A stretch of 64,000 nucleotides of DNA from Streptomyces netropsis (GCF_014203545.1 NZ_JACHJG010000004.1:62001-126000), one strand, 5' to 3'; shown: positions 18,322 to 27,078, numbered from the stretch's first letter. Numbers and translations: made by a program. Notes: generated by a model from the sequence alone, not told the origin.

Positions 18322-21098
18322 GCGGGGCCCGGGAGGCCGGGGCCGCCACGGAGCCGCTCGAGCCCGCCCCGGTCGCCTGCGAGAGCACCGAGTTGATCGT
18401 CGGCGGGATGACCTGCGCGGCGTGCGTGGGCCGGGTGGAGAAGAAACTCGGCCGGCTGGACGGGGTGAGCGCGAGCGTCAACCTCGCCACGGGCAAGGCC
18501 CGGGTCAGCCACCCGGCGGCGGTGACACCCGCGGAACTCGTGGCGGTGGTGGAAGGGCTGGGCTTCACCGCCCGGTTGCCGCAGCCGCCCGCGCCGCGGG
18601 AGGACGCCTCGGAGGGAGCGGCCCCGGAGGCGGATGCCTCGGATCGGGCGGAGGCGTCCGCCCGGACCCGGCTGCTGGTCACGGCGCTGCTGTCCGTGCC
18701 GGTGCTGGTGCTGTCCATGGCACCGGCGTTGCAGTTCCGCAACTGGCAGTGGCTGTGTTTCGCCCTGGCCACCCCGGTCGCGGTGTGGGGCGCGTGGCCG
18801 TTCCACGACAAGGCGCTGCGCGGGTTGCGGCACGCCGCCGCCACGATGGACACGCTGGTCTCCCTCGGCGTGCTCGCCTCGTACTCCTGGTCGACGTACG
18901 CCCTGTTCTTCGGCGGTGCCGGGGAGCCGGGGATGCGGATGCCGTTCACCCTGCTGCCCTCGGGCTCGGGGATGGGCGGTACGGCGGACGTGTATCTGGA
19001 GGCGGTGGTAGCCGTACCGCTGTTCGTCCTGGCCGGCCGCATGCTGGAGGCACGGGCGCGGCGCGGGACGGGGTCCGCGTTGCGGGCGCTCGCGTCGCTC
19101 GCGGCGAAGGACGTCGTCGTCCGGGGGACCGACGGCGCCGAGCGGCGGGTGCCGATCGCGGAGTTGCGGGTCGGCGACCGCTTCGTCGTCCGGCCCGGTG
19201 AGCGTGTCGCGACCGACGGCGTCGTCGTGGCGGGCAGCTCCGCGCTCGATCTGTCGCTGGTCACGGGCGAGAGCGCGCCGGTCGAGGCGGGTCCCGGCGC
19301 TGCCGTGGTGGGCGGTGCCGTCAACTCCGGCGGTCTGCTGGAGGTGCGGGCCACTGCTGTCGGCGCGGACACCCAGCTCGCCCGGATCGCCCGGCTGGTG
19401 GAGGACGCCCAGGCGGGCAAGGCACGGGTGCAGCGGCTCGCCGACGCGGTCGCGGGCGTGTTCGTCCCGGCGGTGCTGGCCGTCGCCGTCACCGTCCTCG
19501 GCTTCTGGCTCGGCGCGGGCGCGGACCCGCAGGCGGCGATCACGTCCGCGGTGGCGGTGCTCGTGGTGGCCTGCCCCTGCGCGCTGGGTCTCGCGACCCC
19601 GACCGCCCTCCTCGCCGCCACGGGCCGGGGCGCCGGCCTGGGCATTCTCGTCAGCGGACCGCAGGCGCTGGAGGGGTTGCGCCGCGTGGACACGGTCGTC
19701 CTGGACAAGACGGGCACGCTCACGACGGGTTCGATGGCGGTGACCGAGGTGACGGCCCGCGCCGGGGGCCTCGGTGCCGAGGCGGCCGTCCGGCTCGCGG
19801 CGGCGGCCGAGAGCGGCTCGGAGCATCCGGTGGGCCGCGCGATCCACGCGTACGCGCTGCGGACTCCGGCCGGGGAGCGGGCCGTGCCGCTGCCGCCGGT
19901 GGAGGAGTTCAGCGCCACGACGGGGGTGGGCGTGGCGGGTCGCGTCGAGGGTCACCGGGTGGAGGTGGTCCGGCCGGACTCGGCGAAGCCGGGAGAAGGT
20001 GCAGCGAAGCCGAGAGAAGGTGCAGCGAAGCCGGGAGAGGGTGCGGCGCAGCCGAGTGAAGGTGCGGCGAAGCCGAGGAAGCGGGGTGCGGCGAAGCGGT
20101 CCGCGCGTCCGTCGGAAGCCGGCTTGCCGGCCGCTCTCGGCTCGGCCGTGCGCGCCGCGGAGAAGGACGGCCGGACCGTGGTGCTGGTGCGGGTGGACGG
20201 CACGGCCGAAGCGGTGATCGCCCTCGGCGATACCGTGCGGCCCGGCAGCTATCGCGCGGTCGACCACCTCAAGCGGCTGGGGCTTCGGCCCGTGCTGGCC
20301 ACGGGCGACAGCGCGGCCGCCGCGCACGCCGTCGCGGGCGAGCTCGGCATCACCGAGGTCCACGCCCGGGCCACCCCCGAGGACAAGGCCGAGCTCGTCC
20401 GGACGCTGCGCGCCCGGGGTCACCGCGTCGCGGTCATCGGGGACGGTGTCAACGACACCGCCGCGCTGGCCGGCGCGGACCTGGGCATCGCGATGGGCAG
20501 TGGCACGGACGCGGCCATCGGCGCGGCCGATGTGACGCTGGTGCGGGAGGACATGGGCGCGCTGGCGGACGCGGTCCGGCTGGCCCGGCGTACCTCGGTG
20601 ACCGTGCGGGCCAATCTCGTCTGGGCCTTCGGCTACAACCTCGTCACCGTGCCGCTCGCCGTCGTCGGGCTGTTGAGCCCCATGGTCGCGGCGGCGGCGA
20701 TGTCCGTCAGTTCGCTCCTGGTCGTGGGCAACAGCCTGCGGCTGCGCGGCTGGCAGCCGACGCCCACCCGGACGTCGGCGGGCCGGGGGCGAGGACCGGC
20801 ACGGGCGGGCGGACGACCGGGGGGACGGGCGGGTGCGCCGGCGCAGCGACGCGTCGGGCCGGACGGTGCGGGACGCCCGACCGGCGAGGCGGACGACAGC
20901 GGCGGCGGGAACGCTTCGGGCGGCCCGGGTCGCGCGGAGGACGGTGGCCGTCATGACACCGGCGTCGCCCACCCGGACGGCGCGAGCCGTGCCACCACCG
21001 CCGACGACGCCCGCCGTACGGGCGCGGACCTGCCGTCCGACGGCTCGGACCGTACGGACGGATCCGCCACCGCTACGAGCTCACGAGGTGACATGTGA
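18318..21098 (+). CDS. copA: Copper-translocating P1B-type ATPase (CopA-like)
   Basis: Membrane pump expected to export Cu(I), 926 residues. An N-terminal heavy-metal domain carries GMTCAAC (residues 30-36). The membrane metal site is CPCALG (about 418), the phosphorylated Asp is in DKTGTLT (about 463), and GDGVNDTAALAGADLG is at about 708. The nucleotide-binding domain is interrupted by a 7-residue tandem repeat (AKPGEGA type, residues 556-590) and a basic stretch. After the last helix there is a Gly/Ala/Asp-rich tail of about 115 residues with no domain. The frame is open upstream, but the ATG at 18318 overlaps the previous stop and gives a normal CopA start. The PCu(A)C-like gene starts inside its stop codon. 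Confidence 0.93.
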   Translation: MSGAREAGAATEPLEPAPVACESTELIVGGMTCAACVGRVEKKLGRLDGVSASVNLATGKARVSHPAAVTPAELVAVVEGLGFTARLPQPPAPREDASEGAAPEADASDRAEASARTRLLVTALLSVPVLVLSMAPALQFRNWQWLCFALATPVAVWGAWPFHDKALRGLRHAAATMDTLVSLGVLASYSWSTYALFFGGAGEPGMRMPFTLLPSGSGMGGTADVYLEAVVAVPLFVLAGRMLEARARRGTGSALRALASLAAKDVVVRGTDGAERRVPIAELRVGDRFVVRPGERVATDGVVVAGSSALDLSLVTGESAPVEAGPGAAVVGGAVNSGGLLEVRATAVGADTQLARIARLVEDAQAGKARVQRLADAVAGVFVPAVLAVAVTVLGFWLGAGADPQAAITSAVAVLVVACPCALGLATPTALLAATGRGAGLGILVSGPQALEGLRRVDTVVLDKTGTLTTGSMAVTEVTARAGGLGAEAAVRLAAAAESGSEHPVGRAIHAYALRTPAGERAVPLPPVEEFSATTGVGVAGRVEGHRVEVVRPDSAKPGEGAAKPREGAAKPGEGAAQPSEGAAKPRKRGAAKRSARPSEAGLPAALGSAVRAAEKDGRTVVLVRVDGTAEAVIALGDTVRPGSYRAVDHLKRLGLRPVLATGDSAAAAHAVAGELGITEVHARATPEDKAELVRTLRARGHRVAVIGDGVNDTAALAGADLGIAMGSGTDAAIGAADVTLVREDMGALADAVRLARRTSVTVRANLVWAFGYNLVTVPLAVVGLLSPMVAAAAMSVSSLLVVGNSLRLRGWQPTPTRTSAGRGRGPARAGGRPGGRAGAPAQRRVGPDGAGRPTGEADDSGGGNASGGPGRAEDGGRHDTGVAHPDGASRATTADDARRTGADLPSDGSDRTDGSATATSSRGDM
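19983..20090 (+). repeat. 21-bp in-frame tandem repeat inside copA
   Basis: Four consecutive 21-bp units (consensus GCGAAGCCGRGAGARGGTGCR, first at 19983-20003, last at 20046-20066) and a fifth degenerate 24-bp unit ending at 20090. They encode AKP(G/R)EGA repeats within the ATP-binding domain of the copper ATPase. The in-frame unit length suggests slippage-driven variation in copy number. Confidence 0.9.
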
Positions 21099-21604
21099 TG
21101 AAGGCTCCTTCCCCCCTCCTCCCCCGCCTCGTCGAGACCGCGTTCACCGCGCTCGTGCCCGTGGTCGCCTGCGCGGTGACCCTCGGGGGGCTGGTCGCGT
21201 GGACCGCGTCGGGCGAGGCGGGGCGGCCGGCGGGCGTGACCGTCGCGGAAGGGCGCATGCTGCTCCCCTTCGGCACGGACGACACCGCGGCGTTCTTCCG
21301 GGTGCGCAACGACGGTGACAAGGACGACCAGCTGATCGGCGTGGAGGCCCCGACGGCGAGCGGTCGCGCGATGCTGAGCCGGACCGTGGTCAGGAGCGGC
21401 GCGGGCTCGATGGGGATGGTCGAGTTCGCGACCGTGCCCGCGCGGGGCACGCTGGAGATGTCCCCGCACGACCTGGACGTCATGGTGAGCGCCCCGCCAC
21501 TGGGGTTGCGCGTCGGCGACCGCGTCCCGTTCGTCCTGCGGTTCCGCGAGAGCGGCACCGTGCGGACGGAGGCCGTGGTCGTCCGCCCGGGGACGGGGAA
21601 CTGA
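21098..21604 (+). CDS. PCu(A)C-like periplasmic-type copper-binding protein (DUF461-like)
   Basis: A 168-residue protein with one N-terminal hydrophobic segment (TALVPVVACAVTLGGLVAWTA) serving as signal or anchor, then a beta-rich domain resembling PCu(A)C copper chaperones: AAFFRVRNDGDKDDQLIGVEAP, SMGMVEFATVPARGTLEMSPHDLDVMVSAPP, GDRVPFVLRFRESG. In this fold copper is held by an H(M)...HxM set. Here the first His position appears to be missing (MLSRT), while a Met (GMVEF) and a His/Met pair (SPHDLDVM) remain in altered spacing, so affinity or metal may differ. The ATG shares a base with the copA stop; a GTG three bases upstream is an alternative. It is the last gene of the copper operon. Confidence 0.78.
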   Translation: MKAPSPLLPRLVETAFTALVPVVACAVTLGGLVAWTASGEAGRPAGVTVAEGRMLLPFGTDDTAAFFRVRNDGDKDDQLIGVEAPTASGRAMLSRTVVRSGAGSMGMVEFATVPARGTLEMSPHDLDVMVSAPPLGLRVGDRVPFVLRFRESGTVRTEAVVVRPGTGN

Positions 21605-21704
21605 GCCGGACGGACCGCGCGGGCCGTGGGTCGCTGGGGCAATGCCCGGGCGGCCCGCGGCCCGCGCGGTGTCGGTGGTGCGGCGCGGTGGCCGCCGGGT
21701 GCCG

Positions 21705-22298
21705 CTACCCGGCCAGTGCCGGGACGCGCGCCATCGGTATGCGCGCCGCGTCCCGCTCGGCCGTCTCCAACTGGCCGATCAGCGCCTCGCGGGCCCGCGC
21801 CACGCGGGAGCGCACCGTACCGACCGGGCAGCCGGCCACGGCCGCGGCCTCGGCGTACGGCAGCCCCAGCAGCTGGGTCAGGACGAACGCCTCACGACGC
21901 TCGTACGGCAGCCGGTCGAGGAGCTGCGAGAGCGCCACCCCCTCGTCGAAGCCGGGCAGCTCCGCGGACTGGGTGCGCTCGGCGGCGCTCTGCCAGTCGT
22001 CGGTGTCCGACAGCCGGGGGCGGGCCGCGTTGAAGCGGAGCCGGTCCACGACCGTGCGGCGGGCGATGGACAGCAGCCAGGTGCGGGCCGACGAGCGGCC
22101 CTCGAAGCGCGGCAGCCCGCGCAGGGCGCGCAGATACGTCTCCTGGACGAGGTCGTCCGCGCCCTGCGGGTCGTTGCTCAGCCGGGCGACGTACCGCCGG
22201 ACGTCGCTCTGGGTGGCGCGGATGAAGCGCTCCACGGCGTCCGCGTCACCACCGCGCGCGGCCAGCGCCCACGCGGTCACCGTCTCGTCGTCACGCAC
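21705..22298 (-). CDS. ECF-family RNA polymerase sigma factor
   Basis: A 197-residue extracytoplasmic-function sigma factor. Region 2 covers about residues 15-80 (FIRATQSDVRRYVARL, then DDLVQETYLRALRGLPRFEG for -10 recognition), and region 4 about 115-175 (LLDRLPYERREAFVLTQLLGLPYAEAAAVAGCPVGTVRSRVARARE). The GTG at 22298 has a GGGGGG ribosome-like site; longer in-frame starts would overlap the divergent anti-sigma gene. The sigma gene and the zf-HC2 gene are transcribed away from each other from a 61-bp gap. Lying between copper genes, it may control the copper/isonitrile neighbourhood, but no target promoter was identified. Confidence 0.9.
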   Translation of the reverse strand: MRDDETVTAWALAARGGDADAVERFIRATQSDVRRYVARLSNDPQGADDLVQETYLRALRGLPRFEGRSSARTWLLSIARRTVVDRLRFNAARPRLSDTDDWQSAAERTQSAELPGFDEGVALSQLLDRLPYERREAFVLTQLLGLPYAEAAAVAGCPVGTVRSRVARAREALIGQLETAERDAARIPMARVPALAG

Positions 22299-22303
22299 AG
22301 CGG

Positions 22304-22319
22304 CCCCCCGTACGGGGGG
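22304..22319. promoter_or_regulatory. Perfect 16-bp palindrome, candidate operator
   Basis: CCCCCCGTACGGGGGG lies in the 61-bp gap between the divergent sigma and anti-sigma genes and overlaps the sigma ribosome-binding region. GC-tract palindromes of this kind are reminiscent of CsoR/RcnR-type metal-sensor operators, but this copy lacks their usual AT flanks. It could also be a translational hairpin. Confidence 0.4.
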
Positions 22320-22359
22320 TGGTGCGCCGGGCTCCGGCGGCGGCGGGGACGATGGCGGG

Positions 22360-22536
22360 GTGCATTGCGTCGAGTTTCGTACCGCTGTATCCGCCCGGGT
22401 GGACGGCGAGGAGCTGCCTCCGGGCATCTCCGACGCCACGCTCGACTCGCATCTGCGGGGGTGTGCCGAGTGCTGCCACTGGGACGAGCGGGCGCGCCGG
22501 CTCAAGCTGCTGACGGCGGCTTTCGACCTCGGCTGA
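22360..22536 (+). CDS. Zinc-finger anti-sigma factor fragment-sized protein (zf-HC2)
   Basis: A 58-residue protein with the anti-sigma zinc motif H-x3-C-x2-C in SHLRGCAECCHWDERARRL and the preceding amphipathic helices typical of ZAS domains. There is no transmembrane segment or sensory domain, so it is either a soluble redox/metal sensor of the RsrA type or works with a separate membrane protein such as the one encoded at 22696-23418. The GTG at 22360 (MHCVEFRTAV) is the only sensible start. It is divergent from the ECF sigma gene, its likely partner. Confidence 0.82.
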   Translation: MHCVEFRTAVSARVDGEELPPGISDATLDSHLRGCAECCHWDERARRLKLLTAAFDLG

Positions 22537-22695
22537 GGAAACGGCGTGCGCCGGGGAAAACGCGGGAGGGATGTGCCGTGGCACGTCCCGTGTGCGGGCA
22601 GGGGTCATCGCCCTGGGTCCTTCCTGGGAATCCGGGCACCCGACGGCTACGCGTCGGCGGGCCCGGTGACGTGGGTTCGGCCTGGGGTGTCGCCG

Positions 22696-23418
22696 TCAGC
22701 TGACGGCGACACCGGCCGGTGGACCACGTGTGGCCAGGACATGGGCGTACAGCAGCTGCCGCAGGCGCTGCGCGGCGCGCGTACGGTCGGCGCGGATGCG
22801 CGGCGGCCGGGAGCACGGCGGTACGTCACGGAAGAGGACGAGGAGCGGCGCGAAGAGCCGGGCGCCGAGGGTGCGGCCGAGCCGGAAGGCGGCCTGCTCA
22901 CCGCCGGACAGCCAGATGCCGCAGATGAGGGCGACGAGGACGTGCGCGGACCACATGCCGAGGGCGCCGTGGCCGGCGTGCATGGCCATCCCGTCCATCG
23001 ACATCCCGTCCATGGGACCGCCCATGGAGTGGCCCCCGGGCATGGGCATCGCATGACCGCCCAGGGACATCGACGCGCCGGGCCCCGACATGCCGGTCAT
23101 CCCGCTCATGCCGTCGCCCGCGCGGGCCGCCGCCTCGAGGGCGACGTTCCGTGCGACGTCCTGGGCGAGCGTGAAGAACGAGTGCAGACCCGTCTGCGCG
23201 CCCACGGTGGCGAGGGTGATCAGCACCGGCCCCCGCTCGCGCCCCGCCAGGAACCACGCCCCGCTGCCCGTACCGCACAGCGCGACGGCCACGGCCCACC
23301 AGGGGACGTTCGTCCCGGACATGACCGCGTGCCCCAGGGCAGCGAGCAGCACACAGACCGCTGCGAACACGGCGGCTCGCAGCGTCCGCGGTACCTGACC
23401 GGACTGCCCTGCTCTCAT
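22696..23418 (-). CDS. Met/His-rich polytopic membrane protein
   Basis: A 240-residue membrane protein with about four hydrophobic segments (AAVFAAVCVLLAALGHAV, WWAVAVALCGTGSGAWFLAG, VLITLATVGAQTGLHSFF, and LGMWSAHVLVALICGIWLSGG). Between helices 3 and 4 is a loop of about 50 residues packed with Met, His and Gly (GMSGMTGMSGPG, SLGGHAMPMPGGHSMGG, MDGMSMDGMAMHAGHG), a composition seen in proteins that bind Cu(I) or Ag(I). The ATG at 23418 gives MRAGQSGQVPRTL. Its position after the ECF/anti-sigma pair and close to copA suggests copper sensing or buffering. No named family is claimed. Confidence 0.75.
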   Translation of the reverse strand: MRAGQSGQVPRTLRAAVFAAVCVLLAALGHAVMSGTNVPWWAVAVALCGTGSGAWFLAGRERGPVLITLATVGAQTGLHSFFTLAQDVARNVALEAAARAGDGMSGMTGMSGPGASMSLGGHAMPMPGGHSMGGPMDGMSMDGMAMHAGHGALGMWSAHVLVALICGIWLSGGEQAAFRLGRTLGARLFAPLLVLFRDVPPCSRPPRIRADRTRAAQRLRQLLYAHVLATRGPPAGVAVS

Positions 23419-23716
23419 GACGTGCACATCGTTGCACCCGTCGCGCGCGGCGCGACGGCGGGGGGCGTCATGACGCCCCGGAGAGCCGCCCGCTCGGGCG
23501 CATGGCTCCGCCCCGTACCGTCCGCCCGGCGGTACGGGGCGGTGGGCCGCCGGCTCGGGGGGAATGACCGGCAGCCCCGTCCCGTCGCTCCATTGGGACT
23601 CGCATCGATGAGTCAACCGTGTGCGGGCCGGGCGCGGGAGCGTGTGTGAGGGGGTGGGCGTGGGTGCGTCACGCACACCCCGTGTGAACGGCCGCGTTCC
23701 GCTCGGCTGCCGGGCG

Positions 23717-23956
23717 TCAGCGTCTGCGAGGTGCCCCGCCGCCGGCCGGCAGCCAGGCGGCGCTGGACTTGTCACCGAGGCGGACCCCGATGGCCCCCTT
23801 GATCACGGAGAGGGCGGCGGGTATCGAGGCGATGGCGGCGGCCTTGAGCGCCGATATGTCCGTGAGGTCGAACCCGTCGGCCAGGAGGAGGCCGAGGAAG
23901 GTGGTCACGTAGGCGGCGAGGGTGCGTTCGGCGATGTCGGCGATTAATTTGCGCAT
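23717..23956 (-). CDS. Small holin-like membrane protein
   Basis: A 79-residue protein, MRKLIADIAERTLAAYVTTF, followed by a hydrophobic stretch and a second segment rich in Ala/Ile (LKAAAIASIPAALSVIKGAIG), ending in a Gly/Pro/Arg tail. Two short helices and a hydrophilic C-terminus fit phage-type holin proteins that streptomycetes also carry as isolated genes. The ATG at 23956 lies in an unusually AT-rich spot (ATTAATTTGCG). No endolysin or phage gene is nearby, so a role in lysis is not supported. The 300 bp upstream of it (23419-23716 on the copper side) shows nothing recognisable. Confidence 0.6.
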   Translation of the reverse strand: MRKLIADIAERTLAAYVTTFLGLLLADGFDLTDISALKAAAIASIPAALSVIKGAIGVRLGDKSSAAWLPAGGGAPRRR

Positions 23957-24199
23957 GGGCGTGCTCCCGCTTCTGGTGGGGGTTCTGGAGGGGTCCGGAG
24001 AGTCCGGAGGCCCCGGGGGTCCGGAAGTTCTTCGGTGTCCGGGGTTCTTCGGTGTCCGGGGTTCTTCGGGGGGTGAGGTGTGAAACACCTCCTGGGCTTG
24101 TTCTCGCCGTTCCGGGCCGCCGGGAAACCGGGAAAGGCGTCTTGCGGCGGTATGGTCGGCGCCGACCTCCGGGTGGGAAGCCGGGGCAGGAGGGTCCAC

Positions 24200-25483
24200 G
24201 TGGTCAACCCATGGCTGGCGTTGGCGTCGGGTGCGGATCCCGCCGAGCGGTGCGCCCAGGTCAGGAGCGCTCACGAGGACTTCACGGCCGGGGGCACGCT
24301 GAACGACCGGGTCCGCCGGGTGGTCGCCGACTCCTGGCGGCGCTCCGCCGCGGCGCTGCCCGGGCCGGAGTTCGTCGCGCCGGTCGAGATGGCGGACGCC
24401 GAGCTGGCGGGCTACCGCGGGGCGCATCCGCTGGCGCTCGCCATGCCGCTCGTCCGCGAGCTGCTCGGCTCGATCGCCGACGACGGGCGGCACCTGCTCG
24501 CGGTCTGCGACGCGTCGGGCCGGATGCTGTGGGTGGAGGGTCACCGGGGCGTCCGGGACCGGGCCGAGGCCATGAACTTCGTCCCCGGCGCCCGCTGGGA
24601 CGAGCGGCACGCGGGCACGAACGCGCCGGGCACGGCCCTCGCCCTGGACCACGCGGTGCAGATCTTCGCCACCGAGCACTACAACCGTCTCGTCCAGCCG
24701 TGGACCTGCGCCGCCGCCCCCGTGCACGACCCGCGCACCGGCCGGCTGCTCGGGGCGATCGACATCACCGGCGGCGACCACCTGGCGGCCCCGCACAGCC
24801 TGGCGCTGGTCCAGGCGACGGCACGGGCCGCCGAGGCGCAGCTGACGACGCCGGCCCCCGCCCCCGGGCTCGCCCTGTCGGCACTGGGCCGGGACGAGGC
24901 GCTGCTGGTGGCGGACGGCCGCCGATCACGGCTGGGCCGGCGGCACAGCGAGATCCTGGTCCTGCTGGCCGGCCACCCCGACGGCCTGACGGGCGACCAG
25001 CTGTCGGTCGCGCTGTACGGCGAGCGCCCGGTACCGGCGGTGACCCTGCGGGCGGAGCTGTCGCGGCTGCGGCGGCTGGTGGGCCCGCTGCTCGCTTCCC
25101 GCCCGTACCGCCTGTACGGGCGGGTGGAGACGGATGCCGCACAGGTGGAGCGGGAGCTGACGGCGGGTGACCTCCGCGCGGCCGTGCGCGCGTACGACGG
25201 TCCCCTGCTGCCGGCGTCGGAGGCGCCGGGGATCCGCCGGATGCGACGACTGTTGGAGGACCGGCTGCGGCGCGCGGTCCTGGGCGGCGGGGACGCGGCC
25301 GCGCTCCAGCTGTGGGCCGACAGCGCGTGGGGCGAGGAGGATCTGGAAGTGTGGGAGCGGCTGTTGGCCGCACTGCCGATGAGCGCGCCGCAGCGGGGTG
25401 CGGTGGCGACGCGGGCACGCCGCCTGCGCGAGGCGTACGCCCCCGGCGCCGGGGCAACGTTCGGGCAACCTCCCCGCCACTAG
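24200..25483 (+). CDS. GAF-domain transcriptional regulator (aldehyde dehydrogenase activator)
   Basis: A 427-residue cytoplasmic regulator. Residues 20-60 contain DRVRRVVADSWRRSAAALPG, the start typical of AcoR-like GAF regulators. A GAF sensory domain spans about 75-205 (LLAVCDASGRMLWVEGH, NFVPGARWDERHAGTNAPGTALAL, GAIDITGGDH). A winged-helix output domain follows (GRRHSEILVLLAGHPDGLTGDQLSVALYGE, about 245-290), with a helical C-terminus. It lacks the sigma-54 ATPase module. The GTG at 24200 was preferred to an ATG at 24080 because the extra 40 residues are low-complexity. It lies 60 bp upstream of the aldehyde dehydrogenase gene on the same strand, which it probably controls. Confidence 0.87.
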   Translation: MVNPWLALASGADPAERCAQVRSAHEDFTAGGTLNDRVRRVVADSWRRSAAALPGPEFVAPVEMADAELAGYRGAHPLALAMPLVRELLGSIADDGRHLLAVCDASGRMLWVEGHRGVRDRAEAMNFVPGARWDERHAGTNAPGTALALDHAVQIFATEHYNRLVQPWTCAAAPVHDPRTGRLLGAIDITGGDHLAAPHSLALVQATARAAEAQLTTPAPAPGLALSALGRDEALLVADGRRSRLGRRHSEILVLLAGHPDGLTGDQLSVALYGERPVPAVTLRAELSRLRRLVGPLLASRPYRLYGRVETDAAQVERELTAGDLRAAVRAYDGPLLPASEAPGIRRMRRLLEDRLRRAVLGGGDAAALQLWADSAWGEEDLEVWERLLAALPMSAPQRGAVATRARRLREAYAPGAGATFGQPPRH

Positions 25484-25543
25484 CTTCCTGCCGATCGCCG
25501 CCCGCGTCGGGAGCGGGCGGCAGCGAACCGGAAGGCCGCCCCC

Positions 25544-27067
25544 ATGACCCGCTACGCCAACCCCGGATCCCCCGAGGCGATCGTCTCCTACCGCCCCCGG
25601 TACGACCACTGGATCGGCGGCGAGTACGTACCGCCCAAGCAGGGCCGGTACTTCGAGAACCCGACCCCGGTGAACGGACAGCCGTTCACCGAGATCGCGC
25701 GCGGCACGGCGGAGGACGTCGAACGGGCACTGGACGCGGCCCACGCGGCCGCCCCCGCCTGGGGCCGCACCTCCCCCGCCGAACGCGCCCTCGTGCTGAA
25801 CCGCATAGCCGACCGCATGGAGAGCAACCTCGAACTCCTCGCGGTCGCGGAATCCTGGGAGAACGGCAAGCCGGTCCGCGAGACCCTCGCCGCCGACATC
25901 CCGCTCGCCATCGACCACTTCCGCTACTTCGCGGGCGCGATCCGCGCCCAGGAGGGCGGCCTCTCCGAGATCGACGAGGACACGGTCGCCTACCACTTCC
26001 ACGAGCCGCTCGGCGTGGTCGCCCAGATCATCCCCTGGAACTTCCCCGTCCTGATGGCCGCGTGGAAGCTGGCCCCGGCCCTGGCCACGGGCAACGCCGT
26101 CGTCCTGAAGCCCGCGGAGCAGACCCCGGCGTCGATCCACGTCTGGCTGGACCTGGTGGCCGACCTGCTGCCGCCGGGCGTGGTGAACATCGTCAACGGC
26201 TTCGGCGTCGAGGCCGGCAAGCCGCTCGCCTCCAGCCCCCGCGTCGCGAAGATCTCCTTCACCGGCGAGACCACGACGGGCCGCCTGATCATGCAGTACG
26301 CGTCGGAGAACATCATCCCGGTGACCCTCGAACTGGGCGGCAAGAGCCCGAACATCTTCTTCGACGACGTCTCGGCCGCCGACGACGACTTCCTCGACAA
26401 GGCCCTCGAGGGCTTCACGATGTTCGCCCTCAACCAGGGCGAGGTCTGCACCTGCCCCTCCCGCGCCCTGATCCAGCGAGGCCACTACGCCGCCTTCCTG
26501 GAAGCGGCCACCGCCCGCACGGAACAGATCCTCCCGGGCCACCCGCTGGACACCGACACGATGATCGGCGCCCAGGCCTCCAACGACCAGTTGGAGAAGA
26601 TCCTCTCCTACCTCGACATCGGCAGGCAGGAAGGCGCCCGCGTCCGCACCGGCGGCGCCCGCGCCGACCTCGGCGGCGAACTCGCGGGCGGCTACTACGT
26701 CCAGCCCACCATCTTCGAGGGCGACAACCGCATGCGGGTCTTCCAGGAAGAGATCTTCGGCCCGGTCGTGGCGGTGGCCCCCTTCACCGACTTCGACGAC
26801 GCGATCCACACGGCCAACGACACCCTCTACGGCCTGGGCGCCGGCGTCTGGACCCGCAACGGCACCACGGCCTACCGCGCGGGCCGAGCCATCCAGGCGG
26901 GCCGCGTCTGGACCAACTGCTACCACGCCTACCCGGCCCACGCCGCCTTCGGCGGCTACAAGCAGTCGGGCATCGGGCGGGAGACCCACCGGATGATGCT
27001 GGATCACTATCAGCAGACGAAGAACCTGCTGGTGAGCTACTCGCCGAAGAAGCTGGGGTTCTTCTAG
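25544..27067 (+). CDS. NAD-dependent aldehyde dehydrogenase (ExaC/AldB-like)
   Basis: A 507-residue ALDH-superfamily enzyme that oxidises short aldehydes such as acetaldehyde to acids. Landmarks: [30 protein letters not shown] (NAD-binding), [12 protein letters not shown], the general-base Glu in [11 protein letters not shown] (about residue 267) and the catalytic Cys in [13 protein letters not shown] (about 305). The C-terminus reads [18 protein letters not shown]. The last ~50 bp of this gene recur twice downstream, at 35.0 and 36.5 kb, marking the gene's 3' end as an insertion or exchange site. The gene is intact, so any insertion left a full-length coding end. Expression is probably under the GAF regulator just upstream. 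Confidence 0.96.
   Translation: MTRYANPGSPEAIVSYRPRYDHWIGGEYVPPKQGRYFENPTPVNGQPFTEIARGTAEDVERALDAAHAAAPAWGRTSPAERALVLNRIADRMESNLELLAVAESWENGKPVRETLAADIPLAIDHFRYFAGAIRAQEGGLSEIDEDTVAYHFHEPLGVVAQIIPWNFPVLMAAWKLAPALATGNAVVLKPAEQTPASIHVWLDLVADLLPPGVVNIVNGFGVEAGKPLASSPRVAKISFTGETTTGRLIMQYASENIIPVTLELGGKSPNIFFDDVSAADDDFLDKALEGFTMFALNQGEVCTCPSRALIQRGHYAAFLEAATARTEQILPGHPLDTDTMIGAQASNDQLEKILSYLDIGRQEGARVRTGGARADLGGELAGGYYVQPTIFEGDNRMRVFQEEIFGPVVAVAPFTDFDDAIHTANDTLYGLGAGVWTRNGTTAYRAGRAIQAGRVWTNCYHAYPAHAAFGGYKQSGIGRETHRMMLDHYQQTKNLLVSYSPKKLGFF
27015..27066 (+). repeat. Direct-repeat copy 1 (3' end of the aldehyde dehydrogenase gene)
   Basis: This 52-bp segment (AGACGAAGAACCTGCTGGTG and onward to the stop) recurs at 36517-36567 with one base deleted and one changed, and in diverged form at 35031-35083. 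All three copies lie in the same orientation. It is the left boundary of the accessory region. Confidence 0.85.
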
Positions 27068-27078
27068 AGCTTCAAGTC

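Noticed and set aside
23957..24796. Minus-strand extension upstream of the small holin-like protein
   Set aside because: Overlaps the GAF regulator gene, which is convincing on the + strand; the extension is low-complexity.
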